From positions 1 to 64,000 of the forward strand of contig JAAVFG010000023.1 of the NCBI GenBank assembly GCA_014800895.1: a stretch of 64,000 nucleotides of DNA, given 5' to 3'. The position numbers were made by a program, and so were the translations under genes. The stretch comes from Bacteroidales bacterium (lineage in GTDB: Bacteria; Bacteroidota; Bacteroidia; Bacteroidales; Muribaculaceae). The notes beneath the pieces were generated by a model. The model was not told the DNA's origin. It worked only from the letters and a program-made list of their open reading frames with translations, and made no database searches. Below are positions 1 to 8,431 of the stretch, piece by piece (within the stretch, counting starts at the first letter, position 1; each line of letters begins with the position of its first letter).

Positions 1-231
1 AATCTTGCCAGATGGTACAACGAAGTGAAGGCCTTTGGGAATAATGAATTCAACAAGGTTCTGGAGACTTTCGAGAATCACAACGCCACAATAATCAACT
101 ATTTCGAGCGAAGGCTCACCAATGCATCGGCTGAATCGTTCAATGCCAAAATCAAGGCGTTCAGAACCCAGTTCCGAGGAGTTGGCGACATCAAATTCTT
201 CATGTTCAGACTGGCAACACTATACTCTTGA
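1..231 (+). CDS. transposase, C-terminal fragment (ISL3-like DDE type)
   Basis: Open reading frame entering from the left edge in frame 1 and ending at TGA 229-231, so only the last 76 residues are visible. The tail contains RLTNASAESFNAKIKAFR, which resembles the last conserved block of ISL3-like (DDE_Tnp_ISL3) transposases, where a glutamate in an S-A-E-S/G context supplies the final acidic catalytic residue, followed by a basic helix. It is cut by the window edge, so it cannot be said whether the element is intact. An inverted repeat lies directly after the stop and may belong to the element's end. The family assignment rests on this short tail only. Confidence 0.65.
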   Translation, partial: NLARWYNEVKAFGNNEFNKVLETFENHNATIINYFERRLTNASAESFNAKIKAFRTQFRGVGDIKFFMFRLATLYS

Positions 232-234
232 CAT

Positions 235-283
235 CACCTCCCGCCCACCGGAAATATCCGCTGACCCGAATTGTCGGGAGGTG
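235..283. repeat. inverted repeat after the transposase
   Basis: Arms CACCTCCCG (235-243) and CGGGAGGTG (275-283) are perfectly complementary over 9 bp. The position just after the transposase stop suits either a terminator-like hairpin or part of the insertion sequence end. There is no T-tract directly after it on the plus strand. Confidence 0.5.
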
Positions 284-304
284 GCTCCAAATAATTACGG
301 AAAT

Positions 305-1039
305 CTATATTTTCTTTTTCAAATGCTTTATTATCATTCCTGCATGTGAGGATAGGGTCTTGATGGTTCCGTAGTGTTTGCACATTATTCGGAATCTCTC
401 CTTGAGAGATTTGATCTTATTATTGTCGGTGAGTCCATCCGAAAGATAATTGATGGTGACCTCCCTAAGGTTGCAACAGGATGAGGGTTTGGTCGCCGCT
501 ATGCATTTTACTGTCCAGTCATAGTCGGCGGAAAAACGGTAGCTTAGATCATATAACGGTGCGATAGATTTTTTTACCATGAATGCCTGGTGGCATATCA
601 GCATGCCGTGTGAGAATGATTCATATGTGAGTATATCCGGAGCTGAGTGATGACGCGGAGCGATATCTTCTCCGGTTTTATCCACTATCATCGTATCGCC
701 GTAGATGATGTCATAATCTTTTCCGGCTGCTTCGGCATAGCGGGATAATGTTTCTGGAGAACGGAAGGTATCACCGGCATTAAGAAATATCAGATATTTT
801 CCCTCAGCCATTCTCAACCCTTTATTCATAGCGTCATAAAGACCCTTATCCTTTTCGCTGATTATCCTTGCATCCGGATTACGTCGGGCAATTTCCAAGG
901 TGTTGTCTTTCGAGGCGCCATCTATAATCAGGTGTTCGAAATTAGGGTAAGTCTGCTCATTAATTGATTTGATTGTTGCAGGCAATTCTGCTGCTGCATT
1001 ATATGTAATTGTAATGACAGAAATAAGTGGTTTATCCAT
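305..1039 (-). CDS. family 2 glycosyltransferase
   Basis: A 244-residue GT-A fold glycosyltransferase. The N-terminus PLISVITITYNAAAELPATI is the usual GT2 nucleotide-binding start, followed by EHLIIDGASKDNT and, near residue 90, LNAGDTF in the place of the DxD metal-binding motif. The pattern DGASKDNTLEIA with EKDKGLYDAMNKGL resembles the WcaE/colanic-acid type subgroup. It probably transfers a sugar from a nucleotide donor to a lipid-linked surface glycan at the inner face of the inner membrane; donor and acceptor cannot be read from the sequence. It stands alone between the transposase and the ferredoxin gene, about 6 kb from the other glycosyltransferase genes. Confidence 0.88.
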   Translation of the reverse strand: MDKPLISVITITYNAAAELPATIKSINEQTYPNFEHLIIDGASKDNTLEIARRNPDARIISEKDKGLYDAMNKGLRMAEGKYLIFLNAGDTFRSPETLSRYAEAAGKDYDIIYGDTMIVDKTGEDIAPRHHSAPDILTYESFSHGMLICHQAFMVKKSIAPLYDLSYRFSADYDWTVKCIAATKPSSCCNLREVTINYLSDGLTDNNKIKSLKERFRIMCKHYGTIKTLSSHAGMIIKHLKKKI

Positions 1040-1131
1040 AATTATATCTTTTAAAATAATATTTAAAACTATAGAGTAATAATCAAAATTAATAAAAAAT
1101 AGGGTAAACGGAAAAAAGATATGGGTGAAAA

Positions 1132-1163
1132 GTTGTAATTATCGGAATAAAGGATTAAATTTG
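1132..1163 (+). promoter_or_regulatory. Bacteroidetes-type promoter for the ferredoxin gene
   Basis: TTG (1133-1135), a 20-nt spacer and TAAATTTG (1156-1163) fit the phylum consensus TTTG-N19/20-TAnnTTTG. The ferredoxin start codon is about 47 nt downstream. The stretch between the glycosyltransferase start and this box is AT-rich and holds nothing else that can be recognised. Confidence 0.65.
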
Positions 1164-1210
1164 CTTTGAAAATAGAACAATAAACAATAAACAATAAAAT
1201 AAAAGGAATT

Positions 1211-1378
1211 ATGGCTTACGTAATTACTGACAGATGTATCGCATGTGGTACATGTCTTCCTGTTTGCCCTGTAGAGGCAATTTCTGAGGGTGATATCTAC
1301 GTGATTGATCCCGATACTTGCATCAGCTGTGGCAGCTGTGCAGCAGTTTGTCCTAACGATGCAATCGAGGAGGGATAA
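1211..1378 (+). CDS. 2[4Fe-4S] ferredoxin
   Basis: A 55-residue protein starting at ATG 1211 and ending at TAA 1376-1378. Two classic clusters are visible: C9-x2-C12-x2-C15-x3-C19-P and C37-x2-C40-x2-C43-x3-C47-P, which bind two [4Fe-4S] clusters by swapping the fourth cysteine. This is the small clostridial-type ferredoxin, a soluble low-potential electron carrier, for example for pyruvate:ferredoxin oxidoreductase. The length matches the family. It is a single-gene unit with its own promoter upstream and a terminator hairpin 29 nt downstream, as expected for a strongly expressed carrier. Confidence 0.96.
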   Translation: MAYVITDRCIACGTCLPVCPVEAISEGDIYVIDPDTCISCGSCAAVCPNDAIEEG

Positions 1379-1406
1379 ATCTGTTCCGGAAATTATGAAA
1401 AAAATT

Positions 1407-1438
1407 GGCTGTCTTCATTGTAAGGCAGCCTATTTTTT
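1407..1438 (+). terminator. rho-independent terminator of the ferredoxin gene
   Basis: Stem GGCTGTCTT (1407-1415) pairs with AAGGCAGCC (1422-1430) with one G-T pair and a 6-nt loop, followed by TATTTTTTAA. A possible -7 box, TATCTTTG (1452-1459), follows at once and could serve dut, but no good -33 element goes with it. Confidence 0.8.
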
Positions 1439-1565
1439 AATATATATTTGTTATCTTTGTTGTTCTATTTATGCAGCCTTTGTGAGTATATAGGACTTGG
1501 ACTCTATATAGAGAGGAAGAATGGCTTATTATTTTCAAAGGTTCATCTTTAAATTATGAAAAACC

Positions 1566-2012
1566 ATGGACAGAGTAAAAGTAAAAGTTATCAATAAGAG
1601 TCATCATCCTCTTCCGGCATACAGTACGTTTGAGGCTGCGGGCATGGATGTGCGTGCATATCTTCCCGAAGGTTCGGTCACTCTGAAGCCATTTCAGCGT
1701 GCGCTGATTCCAACCGGTCTATATATGCAGCTTCCGGAGGGATATGAGTGTCAGATACGTCCTCGCTCCGGCTTGGCTCTCAATTATGGAATTACCATTG
1801 CCAACTCTCCCGGCACAGTTGATGCCGATTATCGCGGCGAGGTAGGCATAATTCTTCTTAATCTCGGGGAGAATGATTTCACGGTAAATGATGGCGACCG
1901 TATCTGCCAGATGGTGATCAAACAGTATTCACATGTGACTTGGGAACCCGTAAAGGAGCTGGACCGCACTAAGAGAGAAGATGGAGCTTTCGGCCATACC
2001 GGAAGAGAATAA
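1566..2012 (+). CDS. dut: dUTP diphosphatase (dUTPase)
   Basis: Hydrolyses dUTP to dUMP and pyrophosphate, keeping uracil out of DNA and supplying dUMP for thymidylate synthesis. The 148-residue length is typical of the trimeric family. All five motifs are present: AGMDVRA near 25, PRSGLAL near 66, GTVDADYRGEV at 83-93 with the catalytic aspartate D86 and the uracil-facing Y89, DRICQMVI at 111-118, and a glycine-rich C-terminal motif REDGAFGHTG near 137. It is followed after 19 nt by the TPR gene, so it may be the first gene of the envelope cluster. Confidence 0.97.
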   Translation: MDRVKVKVINKSHHPLPAYSTFEAAGMDVRAYLPEGSVTLKPFQRALIPTGLYMQLPEGYECQIRPRSGLALNYGITIANSPGTVDADYRGEVGIILLNLGENDFTVNDGDRICQMVIKQYSHVTWEPVKELDRTKREDGAFGHTGRE

Positions 2013-2031
2013 TTATTGAGTCTTTATCTGA

Positions 2032-3876
2032 ATGAGAAGAGAGGGAAGAAACCTGAAATTTTTTATATTAAGCATTATCGGGCTGGTGTTTTTTGCAGCA
2101 GTCTCTGATGGTTATGCCCGGGAGAGCGGAGCGCTTAACGGCAGCCTAAAGAGTAAGGAGGAAAAAGTAATACGCGCTCAAGCCCACTATTATTTTATGG
2201 CGGGCGTCCGCAGTCAGGTAGAGAACCGTCATGAAGAGGCATATGAGAATTACCGACATGCCTTTCAGATTGACCCGTCATATGAGGCTGCGGCTTATCT
2301 TTATGGTCAGCACCGGCTCGTATCGAATGTCGATACCTTGCAGAGTAGCGCCGAGCTTTCCAATTCCTTATCCATGATGCGACAATTTGTTGAGAATTAT
2401 CCCGGCAACTATGAGGAAGGAGCATATTATGCTTATGCCGCCGGACGTCTGGATACCATTCAGGAGGCAATACGGGTATATGAGAGATTGGATAGTCTCT
2501 TTCCCGACCGCACGAATCTTCTGCTTCTGCTCTCAGACGCCTATTTCTCCAATTTTGAAGATGAGAAGGGGCTGGCGGCTCTCGACCGTTATGAGAAGGC
2601 GGAAGGAAAATCTTATAATCTGACATTGCGCAAGATCTCATATTTCGTAAATCGCAAAGATACGGCAGGAGCAATCAAGGAGACTGCCGCGCTTATAGAA
2701 TCCAATCCCCGCGAACCGATGTTCTGGATGCTGAGGGGGAGCGTGATGCAACTGTTGGGACAGACCGATTCCGTAGAGCCTTACTTCCTGAAGGCGGAGG
2801 AGATTGCGCCCGGTAATGGCACTGCCAAGCTCGCATTGGCTGATCTTTATCTTGAACGTGGAGACTCCGCTGCATACGACAATAAAATCTATGAGGCTCT
2901 GTTGGCGGAGGATTTCGAGGTGGAAGACAAAACCTCACTTTTAGCTGAATATCTTCAGAAACTCATTTCCGCAAAGAATGATACGAAACGTGGAGATTAT
3001 CTCTTCTCCGTATTGGAGGGGCAATACCCCTTCGATGCCTCCGTCTGCGATCTGGCGGCACGTTACAGCGCTGCGAAGGGAGATTATGACAAAGCGATCG
3101 AGAAGATAGATTATGCCTTGAATATGGACTTGGCTAATGAAACCTATTGGGGGCAGAAGATGACTTATCTGATATCATCCGACCGATGGAAAGATGCAAT
3201 AGCCACGTATGAGCAGGCTATCACTCATGTGGAGCCTACCCAGGGACTCCGCGCTCTATGTGCCTCTGCCGCCCAGATAGGGGAGGACTATCCGCTCGCT
3301 ATACGGATGTATGGGGAGATGATACACGACATAGCTCCGAAACTGACCATTACGGGCGAGATTGATATGAAGGATCTTCCGGAGGGAATCAATCTGCAGG
3401 GACTCGAGCAGATTTCCGCCCTGTATACCACCATAGGGGACTGCCTCTATAATTCGAAGCAGACCGACAGAGCGTTCGAGGCTTATGAGAATGCCCTTAA
3501 AATAGATCCTGAAAATGCAATGGCTTTAAATAACTACGCCTATTTCATAGTGGAAAACGGCGGGGATATGGATAAGGCGGCAGAGCTGAGTGAGAAGAGC
3601 CTCAGAGGCACGAATGCGGATAATCCTACATTTCTCGATACCTTCGCCTGGATACTTTTTAAGCAAGGGAAGCTTGAGGAGGCAATAGCGACCCAGAAAA
3701 AAGCGTTGGAATCATTAGGGGATGATAAAAACGGGAGCGAGGATTTCTGGAGTCATTACGGAGATATGCTGAATGCCTCCGGAGACCGCCAGGGGGCTGT
3801 GGAAGCTTGGGAAAAGGCTCTTGAACAAGCCGATGATAAAACAGACTTAATCAGGAAGATTAATGAAAATAAGTAA
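2032..3876 (+). CDS. exported tetratricopeptide-repeat protein
   Basis: A 614-residue TPR protein. The basic N-terminus with a hydrophobic stretch (about residues 8-28) reads as a signal peptide. The rest is a long helical solenoid; typical TPR repeats such as AYENYRHAFQIDPSYEAA (near residue 65), AFEAYENALKIDPENAMALNNYAY (near 480) and a final AIATQKKALESLGDD are easy to see. No catalytic motif is visible, so it is likely a periplasmic scaffold. It overlaps the DUF4292 gene by 14 bp and belongs to the dut - TPR - DUF4292 - EnvC cluster; the neighbours suggest a role in the cell envelope, but the partner is unknown. Confidence 0.85.
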   Translation: MRREGRNLKFFILSIIGLVFFAAVSDGYARESGALNGSLKSKEEKVIRAQAHYYFMAGVRSQVENRHEEAYENYRHAFQIDPSYEAAAYLYGQHRLVSNVDTLQSSAELSNSLSMMRQFVENYPGNYEEGAYYAYAAGRLDTIQEAIRVYERLDSLFPDRTNLLLLLSDAYFSNFEDEKGLAALDRYEKAEGKSYNLTLRKISYFVNRKDTAGAIKETAALIESNPREPMFWMLRGSVMQLLGQTDSVEPYFLKAEEIAPGNGTAKLALADLYLERGDSAAYDNKIYEALLAEDFEVEDKTSLLAEYLQKLISAKNDTKRGDYLFSVLEGQYPFDASVCDLAARYSAAKGDYDKAIEKIDYALNMDLANETYWGQKMTYLISSDRWKDAIATYEQAITHVEPTQGLRALCASAAQIGEDYPLAIRMYGEMIHDIAPKLTITGEIDMKDLPEGINLQGLEQISALYTTIGDCLYNSKQTDRAFEAYENALKIDPENAMALNNYAYFIVENGGDMDKAAELSEKSLRGTNADNPTFLDTFAWILFKQGKLEEAIATQKKALESLGDDKNGSEDFWSHYGDMLNASGDRQGAVEAWEKALEQADDKTDLIRKINENK

Positions 3877-4684
3877 AACCTTCATTTCATATACATTTTC
3901 TCTTCTTTTAGGCATGATGCTCCTCTCATTGGGATCTTGCGCCTCAAAGAAGAGTATCGCAGGGACTTCCCCTGCTTATACGGGTAAAGATGCGCGCACG
4001 GCTGTGATAGCTGATGCCCTCGCCCGCTATACCCAATGGGAGAGTGCCCGAATATCAGGCAAACTGCATCTTGACGCCCTTCCTGTATCCCCCTCCATAA
4101 AGATATATATGAAAAACGGGGAGGAGATACAGTTGTCGGCAAGCGCTATGCTGGTAGGGGAGGTTCTAAGAGCCGAGCTCACTCCCGACTCCCTCCTTAT
4201 TGTAAATAAAATGAAGAAGACTTATTGCAAGGAGTCAGCTTCAAAATTACAGGAAGTATACCCCACGGGTTGCGGCGAACTTCAGTCTTTCCTTTTAGGG
4301 CGTATGATAGTGCCGGGGAGCGGCGAACTGTCAGCGGCAAATATTTCAAAGACAAGTATCGAGATATTGGAAGATATGCGCAAGGTCTCTCCCTCACTTG
4401 ATGAATTTCCCCTCGCCCTCTCGCTCTACTATCTGATCAATAAGGATGGGCAGATATCGGAGATGATATTGGATGGAGAAGCCGGCAAACGATTCGGCGG
4501 ACTCAGATATGATTGGAAGGGTAATGGAGGAGTAGATATAGAGGCGACGGTAAAGATGCCGAAGAATAACATAGAATTTGAGCTTGATCTTGATGCTCCG
4601 AAATGGGGAGGAGAGCCCCTGCCTACTGTTAATATAGGAAAAAACTATCGACGTGTAAGCCTCAAGGAGGTAGTAAAGTTTTAA
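3863..4684 (+). CDS. DUF4292 family lipoprotein
   Basis: A 273-residue lipoprotein with a clear signal ending in LSLGSC, so C26 would be lipidated. The start overlaps the end of the TPR gene by 14 bp. After a spacer the protein contains the RISGKLHLDALP...IKIYMKNGEEIQLSASAMLVGEVLRAELTPDSLLIVNKMKKTY pattern typical of DUF4292, a Bacteroidetes family thought to have a LolA/LolB-like half-barrel fold. The role in lipoprotein or lipid handling at the outer membrane is inferred from fold similarity and the murein-related neighbour; it has not been shown by anything in this sequence. Confidence 0.8.
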   Translation: MKISKTFISYTFSLLLGMMLLSLGSCASKKSIAGTSPAYTGKDARTAVIADALARYTQWESARISGKLHLDALPVSPSIKIYMKNGEEIQLSASAMLVGEVLRAELTPDSLLIVNKMKKTYCKESASKLQEVYPTGCGELQSFLLGRMIVPGSGELSAANISKTSIEILEDMRKVSPSLDEFPLALSLYYLINKDGQISEMILDGEAGKRFGGLRYDWKGNGGVDIEATVKMPKNNIEFELDLDAPKWGGEPLPTVNIGKNYRRVSLKEVVKF

Positions 4685-4703
4685 TGTCTCGTTTAAATCT
4701 CTC

Positions 4704-6437
4704 ATGAAGCAACGAATAATCACCATAATACTTTCCGGCATCCTCCTGCAGGCTACCTCAGTCGATATAGTCGCTCAGAAGAAAGGGAATGCCACGGCGA
4801 ATGCCTCCAAGACGGCTACCCCCGCGGCTCCTAAAAAGGAGACTGTAAATGACGTGAAGCGCCAGCAGGGCACCGTACAGAAAGAAATTGCCACCACCCG
4901 TGCACAGATAAAGGAGAATGAGGCGGCTGTGAAGAAAGGGCTCGCCGAACTTAGCACCCTCCAGAATGAGATTGCCGAAGGGAAGAAAAAGCTTGATGCA
5001 GCCTCTCTCCAAGTGAAAGAGCTTACTGAGAAAATAGCTGCCGTGGAGACCTCCATTTCAAAAGAGGAGGGGGAACTGAAGAAATTGCGTGATGAATATC
5101 TGAAAGCGGTAAAGAAGATGAGAGTGAAGCGTAAATCAGCTTCCACCCTCTCTTTCCTGTTTTCTTCCAAAAATTTCAGCGAGGCGATGCGTCGTTTGCG
5201 CTATCTTCGTGAATTTTCCCGCTGGAGAGAAAAGCAATCGGCGGAGATTGCTGCCAAGGTCGCCGGCCTGAAGGTACAGAAAGAGGAGCTGGCAAAAGCA
5301 AAGTCAGCCAAGGATGTGGCATTACGCGAAGAGGCAAATCTACATTCCAAACTTCAGGGACAATATAAGGAGCAGGATGCAATGGTGATCAAGTTGAAAG
5401 CCAACGGGGAGGCTCTGAAGAAATATCTTGCGCAGAAGCAGGCGGAAGCGAACGTTCTAAAGAATCGCGTCGGAGCTCTTATCGCAGAGGAGCAACGCCG
5501 CGTGGAGGCGGAGCGAAAAGCGAAAGAGGAGGCAGCCCGCAAGGCTGAACAGGCGCGTCGTGAGGAGGCTGTCCGTCAGGAAGCCGCCCGCAAGGCAGAA
5601 GAGAAACGCAAGGAGGAGGCTGCACGCAAGGAGGCTGAGGCTAAGGCTGCCAGAGAGCGGGAGATCGCCGCACAGAAAGCTGCCAAAGAGCGCGAGATAG
5701 CCGCCCGTGAGAAGGCTGCGCGAGAAAAAGCGGCCAAGGAGGCTGATGCCAAAAAGAGAGCCAAGATGGAAGCGGAGGCTAAGAAGAAAGCTGATGCCGA
5801 AAGGAAGAAGGCTGCCGAAGAGCAGCAGAAAGCTGAAAGGGAACGTCAGAAAGCTGAGCAGAAGGCACGCGAGGAGCGTGAGAAACGAGAGAAGGATGAG
5901 AATAAGAATAAGTATGCGGAGGCTCGCAGGCGTAATCCGCGTGCTTCAGGATCCTCATCTTCCAAGTCAGAGAATGTTCCGGCACCCTCTGTCTCTGTCC
6001 GGAAACCTGCAGAACCTACCGGCAGTGGTTTTGCGGGCATGAAGGGTAGTCTGCCGCGTCCGGTAGCCGGCGCTTTCCGTATCACCAGCCAGTTCGGGCG
6101 TCATTCTCTCCCCGATCTCCCCGGGGTGATGTATGACAACCCCGGAATTGATGCCGAAGTCTCTTCAGGAGCTTCAGCGCAGGCGGTATATGGAGGAAAG
6201 GTGTCCGGCGTATATGTCGTGCCGGGATATTCAACGGTTGTGATTATTAATCATGGCAGCTATTACACGGTCTATGGAAATATTGAGCATGCCTCTGTAA
6301 AGGTAGGAGAGAGCGTGAAACAAGGTCAGACCTTGGGACGCCTCGCTCCCTCGGATGAGAACCCCTCACACGGCTCAATACATTTCGAGGTATGGCATAA
6401 CCGTGATAAGATGAATCCCGCCGACTGGATAAGATAA
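4704..6437 (+). CDS. EnvC-like murein hydrolase activator with degenerate LytM (M23) domain
   Basis: A 577-residue periplasmic protein: signal peptide (about 1-24), a long coiled coil (about 50-260), a very charged Glu/Lys/Arg/Ala-rich helix (about 265-410), a short linker, and a C-terminal LytM domain (about 455-577). Active M23 enzymes have HxxxD, a catalytic His in the YxHL region and HxH. Here these read NPGID (N near 479, D near 483), YGNI (N near 526) and SIH (S near 558, H near 560), so three of the expected histidines are missing. This matches the EnvC type, which does not cut murein itself but activates amidases at the division septum. The amidase partner is not in the window. Confidence 0.85.
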   Translation: MKQRIITIILSGILLQATSVDIVAQKKGNATANASKTATPAAPKKETVNDVKRQQGTVQKEIATTRAQIKENEAAVKKGLAELSTLQNEIAEGKKKLDAASLQVKELTEKIAAVETSISKEEGELKKLRDEYLKAVKKMRVKRKSASTLSFLFSSKNFSEAMRRLRYLREFSRWREKQSAEIAAKVAGLKVQKEELAKAKSAKDVALREEANLHSKLQGQYKEQDAMVIKLKANGEALKKYLAQKQAEANVLKNRVGALIAEEQRRVEAERKAKEEAARKAEQARREEAVRQEAARKAEEKRKEEAARKEAEAKAAREREIAAQKAAKEREIAAREKAAREKAAKEADAKKRAKMEAEAKKKADAERKKAAEEQQKAERERQKAEQKAREEREKREKDENKNKYAEARRRNPRASGSSSSKSENVPAPSVSVRKPAEPTGSGFAGMKGSLPRPVAGAFRITSQFGRHSLPDLPGVMYDNPGIDAEVSSGASAQAVYGGKVSGVYVVPGYSTVVIINHGSYYTVYGNIEHASVKVGESVKQGQTLGRLAPSDENPSHGSIHFEVWHNRDKMNPADWIR

Positions 6438-6449
6438 GGTAGGCGGACT

Positions 6450-7400
6450 ATGGAATGGTCGATAAGAAGATACCGTAAGGAAGATGCAGGGATATGGAAT
6501 GATTTCGCCGCTAACGCAAGAAATTCCACATTCCTCTTCAACCGTGGTTATATGGATTATCATTCCGACCGTTTTCATGACTGCTCATGGATGGCTTACA
6601 AGGGGAACACACTAATGGCTATCCTCCCCGCTAATATTGATGAAGATATGATCCTACATTCCCATCAGGGTCTGACATATGGGGGATGGATTCTACCTCC
6701 GGCTCATCTTGACGGCGCCGACCTGCTGGAAATCTTCAGTCAGGCAGTCGATGTATGGCGCGAGGAGGGAATCAAACGTCTTGACTATAAACCACTCCCT
6801 TACATTTACAGTGCGCGTCCATCGGAGGAGGATATATATGCTCTCTTCCGTCTGGGGGCACACATTTCGGAGATAAATCTTAGCGCGGCTATCAATCTCC
6901 GTGAGCCGGTGGTCTATAACAAACTGCGCCGTCGGTCATTGAAGAAAGCCTCCTCGCTACCTTTCATTATCGAGGAGATGAGCGACGCCGGTGAGTTCAT
7001 GAGTCTTGTGGCGGCTTGTCTGCGCGAACGTCATGACACTGCTCCTGTGCATACGGCTGCGGAGATAAGTCTTCTTATGAGTCGTTTCCCCGACAATATC
7101 AAGCTTTATGGATTGCGTCTTGGAGGAAATTTAGAGGCGGCGGTGATGGTGTATGATACCGGGAGAGTGGCACATGCCCAATATATAGCCTCGACACCCA
7201 CAGGACGGCGAGATAATCTCCTCACTCCTCTTTTTGATTATCTCATCAGGGAATGTTATGCCGAACGCGAATATTTTGATTTCGGCATTTCTAATGAAGA
7301 TCACGGCAGATACATTAACGAGGGGTTACTGCGCCAGAAATATTCATACGGGGCTACCGGAGTGGCATATCAAAGATTTGAATTAGATTTGCAACATTAA
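6450..7400 (+). CDS. GNAT/FemAB-like acetyltransferase-fold protein
   Basis: A 316-residue protein, 12 nt after the EnvC-like gene. The opening WSIRRYRKEDAGIWNDFAANARNSTFLFNRGYMDYHSDRF and the C-terminal EYFDFGISNEDHGRYINEGLLRQKYSYGA are those of the FemAB-like branch of the GNAT superfamily found in Bacteroidetes, which usually has two tandem GNAT folds. Such proteins transfer acyl or aminoacyl groups, but the substrate here is unknown. The gene links the envelope cluster to the glycosyltransferase genes, so a role in modifying a surface glycan or murein is plausible. Confidence 0.75.
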   Translation: MEWSIRRYRKEDAGIWNDFAANARNSTFLFNRGYMDYHSDRFHDCSWMAYKGNTLMAILPANIDEDMILHSHQGLTYGGWILPPAHLDGADLLEIFSQAVDVWREEGIKRLDYKPLPYIYSARPSEEDIYALFRLGAHISEINLSAAINLREPVVYNKLRRRSLKKASSLPFIIEEMSDAGEFMSLVAACLRERHDTAPVHTAAEISLLMSRFPDNIKLYGLRLGGNLEAAVMVYDTGRVAHAQYIASTPTGRRDNLLTPLFDYLIRECYAEREYFDFGISNEDHGRYINEGLLRQKYSYGATGVAYQRFELDLQH

Positions 7401-7420
7401 CTTAGCATTACATCAAGCCT

Positions 7421-8416
7421 ATGACAACGCCGATTGTATCCTTTGTGATGCCTGCCTATAATGTAGCTCAATATCTCCCAACAGCCGTTGAAGCTATAAA
7501 AGCACAGACTATGACCGATTGGGAGCTGATCATTGTGGATGATTGTTCCTCTGATGAAACCTATGCTTTAGCTAAATCATATGCCGAGGAAGATAGCCGA
7601 ATTCGGGTATTGAAGACAGATTACCAATCAGGTGGGGTATATATTCCAAGAAAGATTGCCATAGATAATGCGAAAAGTGAGATAATAGCTCCGCTTGATG
7701 CTGATGATAAGGTTGAGCCTGACTATCTTCAAACCCTTTGGGAAGAGATGGGAAAAGCGGAGGGTATAGATATCGTCTATCCCATAATGTATCGCTGGAA
7801 CGGCATTACCCTTGGCGATGTGCATCCCCATGACAAATCCCTCTACGGAATACCTGTTGAAGGAAAAGAAATGGTGAAATACACTCTTGATGGATGGCGA
7901 ATTCATTGTGGAGGAGGATTAATACGTCGGAATCTCTATCTATCTTCATTTCCATCAATAGATAAAGAAAAGATTAAATTAAGCACCTATATAGATGAAT
8001 GCCTCACTCGTATCCTTCTTTACAATGCGCGAAAAGTAATGATAAGTGATACGAGATACTATTATCGTGAGAACGAGGATTCAATAACCAACGTCAAGGA
8101 TCTGCGCTCTTTCGGAATATTAGGCAATAATCAGTTTTTGCTTGAATTCATCCGTGCTAATTATCCTGAAGACTCAAATGAACGTATATTGATGGAGCGT
8201 CAGAACTTCCATTCATATTTTGATGCCCTGCGTCAGATGAGGGAATCCTCTCTCTCTAAGAAGGAGAAAAATGTAGTGATGGGTCAGCTGAAAATTTCAC
8301 AACGCAGTGCCGACCGTAAGACGCTCCGGCATAATGCGAGCAAGAAATATTATCTGCTGTATCGTCTCCCTATAAGACTATGCGACATTCTGTTAAGAAT
8401 ATTGGATAGATTATAG
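7421..8416 (+). CDS. family 2 glycosyltransferase
   Basis: A 331-residue GT2 enzyme. It begins with PIVSFVMPAYNVAQYLPTAVEAIKAQT, has WELIIVDDCSSDET near residue 35-50 and the metal-binding PLDADDKVEPDY near 93-104. The last 100 residues are helical and basic, as in enzymes that work at the inner membrane on lipid-linked sugars. It follows the GNAT-like gene after 20 nt and meets the flippase gene end to end, with 15 nt between stops. Donor and acceptor sugars cannot be told. Confidence 0.92.
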   Translation: MTTPIVSFVMPAYNVAQYLPTAVEAIKAQTMTDWELIIVDDCSSDETYALAKSYAEEDSRIRVLKTDYQSGGVYIPRKIAIDNAKSEIIAPLDADDKVEPDYLQTLWEEMGKAEGIDIVYPIMYRWNGITLGDVHPHDKSLYGIPVEGKEMVKYTLDGWRIHCGGGLIRRNLYLSSFPSIDKEKIKLSTYIDECLTRILLYNARKVMISDTRYYYRENEDSITNVKDLRSFGILGNNQFLLEFIRANYPEDSNERILMERQNFHSYFDALRQMRESSLSKKEKNVVMGQLKISQRSADRKTLRHNASKKYYLLYRLPIRLCDILLRILDRL

Positions 8417-8431
8417 TGAATGTTAAATCAA

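Noticed and set aside
4775..5170. 131-residue open frame antisense to the EnvC-like gene
   Set aside because: It is the mirror of a Lys/Glu/Ala-rich coiled coil and shows only Phe/Ser/Ala runs; the plus-strand protein is clearly real.
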